64,000 nt of DNA from Amyloporia xantha (lineage: Eukaryota > Basidiomycota > Agaricomycetes > Polyporales > Adustoporiaceae): NCBI GenBank assembly GCA_036971615.1, contig JAYKKR010000003.1, forward strand, positions 248,001-312,000, given 5' to 3'. Made by a program: the position numbers and the translations under genes. The notes under the pieces were generated by a model that saw only the letters and a program-made list of their open reading frames with translations, made no database searches and had not been told where the DNA came from. Below are positions 1-8,925 of the stretch, piece after piece (the stretch's first letter is position 1; every line of letters begins with the position of its first letter).

Positions 1-1210
1 TCTCTTCCATCCATCGCTCAACATTTCGCCCTCACCGCCGAATACCTCGCTATCAAGACAACCGTTGGATTTCACCTCGCCATCGCGAATGCAGACCTCA
101 CCTTTTAGATCCGCCCTGGACCTTTCGCCATCGCAGGTAAACACCCCGTTGCACCGTCCACAGCTTGACCTGGAGGCATCTCCAGAGCGAGTGCACAGCG
201 CCCAGCCTACCTTTGAGTCGCCTGTCCCTCATCGTGCACACCTCGACTTGTCGCCATCACTGTCTCCAGTCCTCCAGCTCCGCGATCAGCTGGATCTCCC
301 GGCCACTCCATCCCCAGGTATGTCCACACTCATGTTTTTAAACCTATTTGCTACTGACACTCCATTCCTCTACTATTGAAGATAGAGGCGCGCCTATGGA
401 TGGCGTCGTGGATGGCGGCGTGGATGGCGGCGTGGATGGCGGCGTGGACGGCGGCGTGGACGGCGGGATGGACGGCGGGATGGACGGCGCACTTGATCAC
501 GACCTTGCGCATAGCCAAGATGGCGATGTTGACATGGCGGATGAGCGCCTCATCCAACTCAATCGCCAGGTATTTTGCCTCGCTTTCTCTTGCCTTTGTG
601 TTTGAATACTCATAGACAGTACCTTGACATTATAAATGAGGTGTTGGACGAGCACAACATACCCCGCGGTCCTCTGGTAAGTGAAAGCCCTCCATCGCCT
701 TCATCGTCATGCTGATACCACTCCAGAACTTGGAGGCACACCGTCAGCGGCTCAGAGACCGTGGCCAGGATCTCCCTCGTACCTTCGCCCTCGCTCCCAT
801 TCTGGATCACGACGAGGACATCATTGACTCAAGTAAGTACAGCGAAATTCACCCTTTCACCATACTTAAATATGCAAAGAATTGGAGAATCCATACTTTG
901 ATGATGGCAGAGGCCACTCCCCCAATAGCGCCATGAACGCCATCGAGATTAAATTCGGTATGACTCTGCGCTCGCAATTTGCCATTCGCTAAAGAAAACA
1001 ATAGAAGGTTTTCCTCGCAGAAGCGAAGAAAACTTGATGTTCCTTCAAGCGCAATCCCTGAGCGAGAGGTTACGACGTATAGAAGAGGACATCGACGTCG
1101 CCAACGCAATCTTGCAGCTGCACCAGCCCATCAAATCCTTGCTCACAGCCAAGCCACCGCAGGACGGGACCACTGGGGTTGAAGCCATGATGTGGAATGG
1201 CGAGATATAA
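1..1210 (+). CDS. terminal accessory protein of KDZ-type element, partial (LDL-repeat plus C-terminal helix)
   Basis: This is the 3' part of a multi-exon gene of unknown function. The reading frame is open from base 1. The first exon (to about 318) has repeated short motifs of the type R-x-x-LDL-S/P-P-S (SALDLSPS, PQLDLEAS, AHLDLSPS, DQLDLPAT). The next exon (from about 382) encodes a VDGG/MDGG run made by tandem GGATGGCGGCGT units. Further small exons lie at about 620-677, 726-831, 882-957 and 1,008-1,210, joined by GT-AG introns. The C-terminal 65 residues form a predicted amphipathic helix (LSERLRRIEEDIDVANAIL) and end MMWNGEI. That helix is clearly homologous to the minus-strand gene at 22,119-23,279 and more weakly to 60,289-61,523. 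The same gene ends all three elements, so it is probably part of the mobile unit rather than cargo. No enzymatic motif is visible. Confidence 0.75.
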
Positions 1211-1379
1211 TTCGTTATACAGTATATACTCCGATGTCGTTGGCATCAAGGACAAAATGTAGTCACAGAATATTGAGTTGCTTTACCAATATACGCGAAC
1301 ACATGACCTGGCGGCGCCGATACCGCGCCATGAAAATACCATCCCAGTGGGCATACCAGGCCCATAAGCGTGGTGCGCC
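1211..1379. other. spacer between the terminal gene and the terminal array of element X
   Basis: Non-coding spacer. I see no gene, splice signal chain or repeat unit here apart from further copies of the ATGGCG/GGCGCC-type word near 1,310-1,350. Confidence 0.5.
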
Positions 1380-1971
1380 ATGATGCTCGATATGAATACC
1401 ACTGCATCCACCATCGGCCGACGCTACTTGAAGGCGATAATATACCACGGAAATATGGCGCACTCGGCCGCGCCGTGTCTAAAGGCTATATTATAGCCCT
1501 CGGCCGACGCTACTGGAAGGCGATAATATACCACGGAAATATGGCGCACTCGGCCGCGCCGTGTCTACAGGCTATATTATACCCTCTCAGCCGACACTAC
1601 TTGAAGGCGATAATATACCACGGAAATATGGCGCACTCGGCCGCGCCGTGTCTAAAGGCTATATTATACCCTCTCGGCCGACACTACTTGCAGGCGAGAA
1701 TATACCACAGAAATATGGCGCACTCGGCCGCGCCGTATCTACAGGCTATATTATACCCTCTCGGCCGACGCTACTTGAAGGCGAGAATATACCAGGGAAA
1801 TATGGCGCACTCGGCCGCGCCATATCTACAGGCTATATTATACCCTCTCGGCCAACCCTGCACTGCAGGCTATAGCGATGGCGTCGGCCGACGTCCGCTC
1901 TCCTTACTAAGTAATAAAAATTTCACCCATATCTCTCCCTATAGAGTAGGCTATAGTGACTGTATGGTGTG
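1380..1971 (+). repeat. terminal tandem array, about 87-bp unit, and terminal repeat of element X
   Basis: About five direct repeats run from about 1,410 to 1,860. Each contains GATAATATACCACGGAAAT, ATGGCGCACTCGGCCGCGCC, then GGCTATATTATA and a GGCCGAC boundary. They are followed by a unique terminal stretch with ACGTCCGCTCTCC and CCCTATAGAGTAGGC. The same unit and terminal stretch appear in both arms of foldback F (30,345-30,840 and 34,370-34,895). Reading frames through the array are incidental: the unit is free of stops in two frames. Confidence 0.85.
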
Positions 1972-1974
1972 ACA

Positions 1975-2389
1975 TGTCCCTTTCCCACGGACTCCGTCCC
2001 GCCTTCCCTTTACGGACATTTACTTAAGCACGATGCCGGCCGACCTCGGGCCCCACCGGGCTCCGCTCATGACATCACTTATGACTCATAGCCTGCTTAC
2101 TCAGGCTGCGCACAGACCACCTGCACACGGACCATGTAGATAGCCTGCCCTGAACTCTCGCAGTATATAAGGTAGCACGCCTCTGCCTGGGGACTTCAGT
2201 TTCGACCTCTTGTCCCTAGGTAAGCCAAGCCCCGCTTGTACTTACTTCCTTGTACTTACTTTCTATTTTAACTTGTCCCTAGCCTCTGATTCGAGCTTCG
2301 CTCATCGTCGCTTCGGTAAGATCTCAGTCGAACGCCCTCAGCCTCGTTAGGTTTGTTTGTCCCCTGTCGCTCGACTCATAGTCGCGACA
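1975..2389 (+). repeat. solo LTR of the gypsy-2 family
   Basis: A 415-bp TG...CA sequence (TGTCCC... to ...TCGCGACA) holds a TATA-like GCAGTATATAAGG near 2,160. It matches, in reverse complement, the LTR fragment at 21,201-21,467 that precedes the gypsy-2 gag gene. No internal retroelement sequence follows on the right: the next base begins a copy of element-B coding sequence. I could not identify matching flanking duplications, so the left and right flanks probably came together by recombination after insertion. Confidence 0.75.
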
Positions 2390-2769
2390 GCAGGTGGTGT
2401 GGGCACCACATGGACCTTGCGTCTGTACGTGTCAATTTGAGGATCGTCCGCTTTGATGCGGCGCAGATCGGGGTGGTTCGGTGACTCTGCGTACTCCTGT
2501 GCGGCGCTGAACAGCAAGGCGGGTACGCAAAGTGATGCCCACACCATCTGGGGCGTGTCGCGAAATACATGCCAGCCCTTTTTCTAGTAACAGAGATGGG
2601 TCAACTATTAAGCAAGGAGATACACAGGCTCACTCACAAACTCTGCATAGAACACCTTCTCAAACACGACATACCCCTCTGTGCCAGGGGACGGCGCGCA
2701 AGAAAGCGCGGCGGCCATGCGCGCGGTCGCGATGTAGATTTGGTTCTGGGTGGAGGCAGCGTCAGACAT
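2390..2769 (-). pseudogene. 5' fragment of the KDZ-B Zn2Cys6/coiled-coil protein gene
   Basis: Exon 1 starts with the ATG at 2,769 (MSDAASTQNQI...) and ends near 2,638. An intron follows, then exon 2 (GWHVFRDTPQM...), which runs into the solo LTR at 2,389. Identity to 59,656-60,035 is very high, with scattered transitions. Only the N-terminal domain remains; the zinc cluster and coiled coil are absent, so no functional protein is expected. Confidence 0.8.
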
Positions 2770-3298
2770 GATCTGTGGAAGGAGCAAGTTTGTACTAAGA
2801 GCAAGAGGAAAGACAGGGTGGTGGAGGAGGAGGAAGAAAGGACTTGGATGCGCGCGACCTTCAAGTGCTGGACGGGTTGCTAGTTATGTCAGCAACGGGT
2901 CATCTTCTTGTCACGTGCACGTGGTGAAGTCGAATCGAGCGCGACCTCCTTGACTTACATCAGGAAAAACACTTTTTCTCTGGGGTAACCTGGGATACTC
3001 TGAGAGATATGAGGTTTTTCAGGTTGTCTCAAAGCATCTCAGGTCATCTCAGAGCATCTCAGGTTATCCCCAATTGCTCTCAGTTATTTTAGAATACTCA
3101 GAGTATCCTCAATTGCTCTCAGAAATTTTAGAATACTTTGAGTACCCTAGACTGGCTCGTGTTTCTTTGGAAAGCTCTAGTACATTCATAATGATACAAT
3201 ATATTATTGCTGAGAGTGTACGGGAAGAGCACAGGTATGTCAAATGCAAGCAGAAAGTGTGGCTTGATACCGCCGGTCACTGAACACTGAACACTCGA

Positions 3299-3577
3299 TC
3301 AACTCCGAGACGGCAGCCTCAACACCATGACGCCTCCAGGCTGCAGCAGCTCACCAACAATATGATCTGGCTCTGCCAAGGAGCGCTCGAGCAAGCATAT
3401 CCAAAGTGGCTTAGGTCGCTCGAGAGACAAAAGGGTGTGAGAAAAGGCGGAACCTGTGATGCCAGTGCCCACGATGAGCACGTCATAGTTGGTGGACCAC
3501 ATGTCCTTTGAAGACTCCATTGCAACTGAGCTTAGTGGCCTTTTGAATGCTGCCGCGAGACTGATCGAGCTGCTCAC
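3299..3577 (-). pseudogene. ERG1: captured N-terminal fragment of squalene monooxygenase
   Basis: The 92-residue frame reads YDVLIVGTGITGSAF, a Rossmann GxGxxG FAD-binding motif, then LLERSLAEPDHIVGELLQPG, the second signature of squalene epoxidases, in the right order and spacing. It then leaves the family and stops. Squalene monooxygenase makes 2,3-oxidosqualene for ergosterol synthesis in the ER membrane. The substrate-binding region and C-terminal membrane segments are missing, so this is a captured 5' exon and not a working gene. Its place inside transposon T, between perfect terminal repeats, indicates transduplication. Origin from the resident genome is inferred. Confidence 0.75.
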
Positions 3578-3595
3578 CCGGGGCTGGTGCTATTC

Positions 3596-3905
3596 CTCGG
3601 GTGCCAGAGATGGCGACGGCGAAGGCGTCGAAAGCGTCAACGGCGAGGGCGAGGGCGAGGGCGAAAGCGTCAATGGCGAGGGCGAGGGCGAGGGCGAACA
3701 CGAATGCGAGGGCAAAGGCAAAGGCAAACCCGTCAAAGCAAGGGCGAGGGCGAGGGCGAACACGTCGAAGCAAGGGCAAGGGCGAACACGTCGAAGGCGT
3801 CGAGGGCAAGGGCAAGGGCAAGGGAAAACGCAAATGCAAACACATCGAAGGGAGGGCGAGGGTGAACGCGAACACGTCAAAGCAAGGGCGAGGGCGACAG
3901 CTGCC
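3596..3905. repeat. hexanucleotide-type low-complexity array (GAGGGC/GCAAGG)
   Basis: Imperfect tandem GAGGGC, GAACAC and GCAAGG units are interspersed with GTCGAAG and GTCAAAG. The array is open in several frames on both strands (Arg/Ala/Gly/Lys-rich on +, Pro/Leu/Ser-rich on -). Periodicity in six explains the frames, so I do not call a gene. Confidence 0.8.
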
Positions 3906-3989
3906 GACGGCAGGGGGATGTCGAACCTCCTGCTTTCACTCGGCCATTGTGCTGGCACGGCTGCAAGACTCAGGTTCCAGAGACGGCAA

Positions 3990-4640
3990 CGGCGAGGCAA
4001 CATGCAGCTGCTCTTGAGCACGTGCGCGGCAGGGAGCGCAGCGGGCGCAGAGACTGGCAGGAACACCAGCGGCAGTGAGTAGGCAACGACAGTGACAACG
4101 GCAAGAGTGAGTGCAATGAGGGTGAGGGTGAGGGCGAGGGTGAGGTCGAGGGTGATGAAGCTGCTGAGGCGAGGGCGACAGAGCCGCCGACGTCGAACAG
4201 CTGGTGCATCGGGAGGCACAGCGTCTGCTCGTATGCTGGAGGACGAAACACGGCGGCTGCTCTTGAGCATGCACACGGCGGGGTGCGGTGCGGGCGCAGA
4301 GACTGGCGGGAGCACCAGCGGCAGCGAGTACATGCCCCCTCCGGCAGTAGAAAATGGCGGGAGGGCTGGCGTCGGGTCAGGCGTCGGGTCAGGCTGAGCA
4401 GCGAGAAACACACTTTTGGGACCCTTCCCTCTCATCCTGCTTCCCCTTCTCCCTCGCCTTCCTCCTTCCTCGAGCTGGGACGAATATTGAGGTTGGGGAG
4501 TCGGATAATGAGCAGTGGGCGGGGCGTTGAAACGGGCAGCTGGGCTTCGGACGGCAAGCGGCGGGGTTTTGAAGCAGACAGCGTGGTATCTGACATGCAG
4601 TTGCTCTTAAGCATGTGCACAGTGGAGAGCGGTGTGACCC
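3990..4640. repeat. three dispersed copies of an approximately 80-bp unit in transposon T
   Basis: Units at about 4,000-4,083, 4,252-4,335 and a shorter one at 4,598-4,630 share GCAGCTGCTCTTGAGCA, GGGCGCAGAGACTGGC and ACCAGCGGCAG. On the minus strand they read as a recurring SLPLVxPPVSAPA...MLKSS peptide. This may be a duplicated captured exon, but I do not recognise the protein. Confidence 0.55.
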
Positions 4641-5930
4641 TCCGAGAGTGGGGAGGAGAGCGGGGTGTCGTGCGCGAGAACAGCGGGGTGTCATGTAGTA
4701 CCGAGAACAGTGGGGCATTGTGTACCGAGAACAGTGGGGCGTCGTGCGCGAGAGAGTCGTTCAATGTGTAGAGGTCGAGACGCTGAGACGAGCAGAGTGG
4801 CAGGGCGAAGAAGTGAGTGCGGGGTGACCACTGACAAGAAAGCCAAGATTAGCAGAGGGGCAGTGTAGCAGCAAGGAGGAATAACTGAAGAGACGTGCAA
4901 ATGTGCACAAGTCCATATTGACCCTAACCCTAGATCAGAGTCAGTCTGTCGCGACAGACTCGCGTCCAGAATTGGGACTGTTCAGCGCTCATTTTTGTTG
5001 TCGCGTCTCTTCTACTACAACACTCACTTGGCTTCATCTTCCTCTCTGCCATTGACTGTTTCTGTCCATTTCTGCTCACTCAGGTATTCTCTTTCTGATC
5101 TATAATACATATCTGGTTTGCTGTTGTCTCTTCCTGAGCAGTCCTGGATCACTGATGTGCTGGCATTTCTGAGTGAAGTGTAGGTGTTTGTCGGTCATTG
5201 TGGCTCAGGTAAGTCAATGTTTTCTTTCTTTTCCTATCTATTCCTATAAAATACTAAGATCAGTTTCTGATTCAAATTCCAATAGTATATAGCACTGAAT
5301 GTTAGCTATGGTCATGAACCGACAATGAAAGGTGAGTCGAATTCAAGTTATCTCTTGAAGATAAACTCTGACGTGTCAACCATATATACTAGATATGACA
5401 TTTACTTGGCATGCAACTGTCCTTCATCTGTCCTTCATGGTGCTTCTGACACTGGGTGCATGCAATCTAGTATGTAAGTCGTGTTTGGACCACAATTTCT
5501 GTATCATTTTTTGACTTTCTTACGCCTTCTTAGATTCTCATTGGCTTGTCTTCTATCCATGTGCCCTCCCCTCTCCCTCTGTCTTGTGCCATCCACTTGA
5601 CTACTGTATCCACATCTTTCTCGAACATTGTGGTAAGCCTGAATTTAATTGATCAATGACTGTATCTGATTGCATCGTCCACCAGCTTGGATATATGTCA
5701 GGTAGCTGGTATGTATGTACCTTTCTTGCCACTGCTTACTTCAATTGCTTGACATGGCAAGTGGTGGAGAATGGAATGTCGGATGCTGGATGTATGATTA
5801 TACTACATGCTAGACAGTGGGCTTTAGTGTAATACATATGAATACATTAAATTTATTTTGCAATACTCTGTCCTTATCTAAGAACATTCTGTGACGATCT
5901 AGGAGCAATAAATATGTCTTTAAGTGTACT
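4640..5930. other. interior of transposon T without a recognisable gene
   Basis: 4,680-4,760 has short direct repeats of CCGAGAACAGTGGGGC. After 4,920 the composition becomes AT-richer. Several GTAAGT and polypyrimidine-CAG combinations look like splice sites but connect no long open frame. I see nothing codable here; an untranslated spliced RNA is possible but unsupported. Confidence 0.4.
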
Positions 5931-6183
5931 GTCAGAGTAACTTAGGTACATGCTGGGAGTACTCTGTGATGCTCTCAGAGATTTGAGCTAGAAGGGGTTA
6001 GTCTGAGGGCGACCTGGGACACTCTGAGCACTCTGGGCACTCTGAGTGCTCTGAGTGCTCTGGGACACTCTACGACAGTCCTAGAGTGTCCTAGTACCAG
6101 ATGCGTTTTTCCTGATGTACCTGCGTTGTTGTGAACATTCTCGAGTACACATCCCTCCGTCACGAACATCAATAGTGCGAGCC

Positions 6184-6565
6184 ATGGATTCAGATGCAGA
6201 AAATTGTAAGTCGTCCATTCAGCGCCGATAACATCACTACTAACCTACCACACCAAGTTCAAGTTGATCGCGAGCGGTCGCCGGTCCTCCTCGATGCACT
6301 GATGTCAGAACCCGATGACTTCGAACATCACGACGGTGAGTGCAGTGATCACGAGTTTCATCTATGAAGCTCATGAAGTCGCGAACAAATTGACTTGCCG
6401 CTCGAAGGCCACGACATGGAGCGGGCGCGGACTCCAGTTGACCTCGATTTATTTGAGTTGGAAACAGGTATGTTCCTATCTTCTTGAAACACTTCCACAT
6501 CAGCAATATATTAAAATCTGCATTAAGAGCCTCTCCTCGAAGGCCACGAATTGGAGCAGGCGCGG
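6184..6565 (+). pseudogene. 5' fragment of the KDZ-B terminal gene
   Basis: The ATG at 6,184 begins MDSDAEN, followed by an intron, then QVDRERSPVLLDALMSEPDD, another intron, and an exon encoding GHDMERARTPVDLDLFELE. The next repeat exon (GHELEQAR) runs into the gypsy-1 5' LTR at 6,566. It matches 60,289-60,668 closely. Gypsy-1 breaks the gene, so the C-terminal helix is lost. Confidence 0.8.
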
Positions 6566-7189
6566 TGTAAGGAATGGGTATGCGCTACCCTATGAACAGA
6601 CGGTAGGGCAGGACGAGACAGCGGAACGGAGGAGATGCGATCACGCGGGACAAGGGAGCTCGGCGGAAGCAAGCATGGCATTCGAACGGAACGACTACAG
6701 GACGGAACACTAATCTACGGTCGACAAGTCGATGGGAGCGTCGGGCCATTCCCCACCGATGTCAGAGAACGAGCGGTGACCAGCTGCTTATGTACCGTTG
6801 ATGCACCAACTAGCGGATAAGCCCCCAGACCCGTTATGCACCAGGCAGGCTATCTGCCTGCACCCTGGTGCAACATTTCCAGGGGCTTTGCCGGACCCTC
6901 CGGGGCCTCCTTGCCCTTGCTGTAGGCTCCCCTCGGCATCACGGCTAGTTACTATATCTGGTAGGTATATAGTACAAAGGCTCTAGCTCATATTTTATGG
7001 TGAAATATATATTTTTGGGTGCCAGATACTCATTTGGGCACCAAAAACGTACAAAAATAGCCAAAAAATTGTTTGTATTTTCAATTTACTAGCTACAGGG
7101 TACAACAATATCATAAGCTATATACAATAGGTATGTCCTGCAAGCATGCAGGCAGGGTATGCAAACAAGTAGCATGGACCAGGACAGGG

Positions 7190-7950
7190 GAAGCGAATAC
7201 TGGCGGGGCAAGCGCGTACAGGTGGGGCGAGCGTCCATGGGCAGAGCGAGCAAGGATGGGCGTAGCGAGCGAGTACGGGCGGCGGAGCGTACATGGGCGG
7301 AGCGAACAAGGACGGGCGGGGCAAGCGAGTATGGGCAGCGGGGCGAGCGCATACGGGCAGCGGGGCAAGCGTGTACGGGCAGCAGGGCGACCGTGCATGA
7401 CTGGCAGGAAACAAGGACGGGCGTGGCAAAACAAGGACGGGCGTGGCGAGCGCATACGGGCGGCGGGGTGAGCACATATGGGCAGCGGGTTGAGCGAGCG
7501 AGCACGAGCAGAACAAGTATGTACGGATAGCGGGGGTAGCGAGTGTGTATAGGCGGAGCGTGCATGGGCGAAGCATGCACGGGCGGTGGGGGCAGTGAGT
7601 ATGTACAGGTGGAGCGTGCAGCGGGGGCAGTGAGTATGTACGGGTGGAGTGTGCACGGGCGGAGCATGCATGGGCGGAGCGAACAAGCACCGGCGGCAGG
7701 GCGAGCAAGCACCGGCGGGGCGAGCGCGTACAAGCAGAGCGAGCAAGCACATACGGGCGTAGCGAGCAAGCACGAGTGGGCAGAGCGAGCGCGTACGGGC
7801 AGAGCGAGCGCGGACGTACGGGCAGAGCGAGCGAGCACAGGCGGGCGGCGCGAATGAGCACGGGAGGGCGGCGCAAGCAGCGGTGCGGGGAGTGTTGGGC
7901 GGCAGCGTGCAGCGTGCAGTGTGCAGTGTGCAGTGTGCAGTGCGCAGTGC
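7190..7950. repeat. irregular GC-rich array of GAGCG/ACGGGCGG words in C1
   Basis: The words GCGAGC, GTACGGGC, GGCGGAGC and AGCGAGCA recur in changing order with about 15-25 bp spacing. Long open frames exist on both strands (up to about 300 residues on -) but consist of shuffled Arg/Ser/Gly or Ala/Pro/Cys peptides, so I reject them as genes. A short perfect repeat of GTGCAGT closes the array near 7,915-7,945. Confidence 0.75.
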
Positions 7951-8877
7951 ACAATGCAGGGCGAACAGGCTGGGCGCTGCGAGGGTGTTGATGAGCGTTG
8001 AGGGTGTTGGCCCTGTGAGGCACAATGCCGGCGGGGCTCACTGACAGTCCTGTCAAGCTACGTAACAAAATGAATTAACAATAAAGAACACAAAAACATA
8101 AAGAAGACTTACTTTATTCAGGCGCTGCTCACAGGCAGCAGCGGGACGTCGTCGACGTCGAGGACAACGTCGAGGAGACGACCAATGCTGACGCGTCGCA
8201 GTTGGCGCACAGCGCGGCAACTGCCGGAATGCCCGATTTGGACATGTGGCTGCAGTCGTGCTTGTGCTGCTCAGCGAGTACGACGGTTCTGAGTAGGTAT
8301 CTTCAGTATATAACATGTAGAGAGTAACTAGAATGTATTTAAAAGTATATAAGTTAGTTATTTCGACAATCCTCAAACTCCTCAGAGAGATATAAACAAA
8401 ACATACCTATTTGGCTTCCAGAATACGCGAAATTCAGCATATTCAAGAGTAATAGTCTATGTAGTAGTAGAATAAAGGAGACTATGTAAAATAGAGCATA
8501 TAAGAGTAGAGTGTATCCAGCTGTGGTTTGAATAAGTAAGTGTTTATGGCCGTGATGTTCGAAACAGCCGTATAGGTAGGCTAGCGAACGTTTCGGGCAT
8601 CGAGTTGCGTCTGGCTGAATGCGCCACCTGATTGGCTGCGCTAGGCCTCGGCCGACTCGGGAAACTCCCTCAACACACAAACTTCATCAAGGGTCCATAA
8701 TATCTGGTGAGTATATTACAGAGCTACTCTACTGCTCTGATACGAATTCTTGAGGAGATTGGGGCACTATTGAGTGCCTCAGCTACTTTAAGACGAATGT
8801 AAGACTGACAAGACGCCTTCCATATTGGGCAGGCCGGCATTTCCCGGCTGCCTGTCGTGACGCGTTGCCCTTGGTGT

Positions 8878-8925
8878 CCGCTCGACAACGACGACGACGA
8901 CGACGGCGTCGTCGTCGTCGTCCCG
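8878..8925. repeat. GAC/GTC trinucleotide palindrome in C1
   Basis: (GAC)n running directly into (GTC)n around GGCGTC gives a near-perfect hairpin-forming palindrome. Shorter versions of the same GTCGTCGACGTC theme occur at 8,147-8,175 and, in C2, at 56,528-56,560 and 57,285-57,310. Confidence 0.7.

Larger units (their letters stand above)
1..1971 (+). mobile_element. right-terminal part of a KDZ-type giant element (element X)
   Basis: The window opens inside the last gene of a large DNA element. It ends at 1,971 with the inverted terminus CACACCATACAGTCAC read from the outside, the same end that starts element A at 21,468. Terminal-gene exons (1-1,210) are followed by a 90-bp-class tandem array and the terminal repeat. 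The short word ATGGCG/CGCCAT recurs in exons and array, as in element A and foldback F. The rest of the element lies left of the window. Family assignment rests on homology of its last gene and its ends to those of element A, which carries a KDZ transposase. Confidence 0.8.
2958..6117. mobile_element. TA-flanked DNA transposon T carrying a host gene fragment
   Basis: Perfect 13-bp terminal inverted repeats (CATCAGGAAAAAC at 2,958, its complement ending at 6,117) are flanked by TA on both sides. Comparison with intact element B around 60,221 shows the empty site. Both subterminal regions are rich in CTCTGAG/CTCAGAG words (about 2,990-3,160 and 5,930-6,090). I recognise no transposase inside, so it looks non-autonomous, of pack-type build. 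A TA duplication fits Tc1/mariner-like elements, but a 3-bp duplication cannot be excluded because the left flank differs by one base. Confidence 0.8.
2390..6565 (+). mobile_element. truncated second copy of the element-B family (B-prime)
   Basis: 2,390-2,957 matches 59,656-60,221 of element B nearly base for base, and 6,118-6,565 matches 60,222-60,668. Together they cover the first two exons of the Zn2Cys6 gene, the divergent promoter and the first exons of the terminal gene. The copy is cut on the left by the solo LTR and on the right by the gypsy-1 5' LTR, and transposon T splits its middle. It therefore derives from a second KDZ-B-type insertion that was here before gypsy-1. Confidence 0.85.

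Noticed and set aside
1370..1972. 200-residue frame over the element X array
   Set aside because: Same kind of artefact of the 87-bp unit; the inverted copies in F show the same in the other direction.
3590..4435. 281-residue Pro/Leu/Ser-rich minus frame in transposon T
   Set aside because: Generated by the hexanucleotide array and the 80-bp repeats; no splice logic and no recognisable domain.
4921..4933. Telomere-like CCCTAACCCTAG
   Set aside because: Less than two full TTAGGG units; too short to indicate an interstitial telomere or a chromosome end.
7089..8068. Long minus-strand frames of about 290-316 residues in C1
   Set aside because: They are translations of shuffled GC-rich words in three overlapping frames, with no conserved domain and no codon structure; the counterpart region in C2 does not preserve them.
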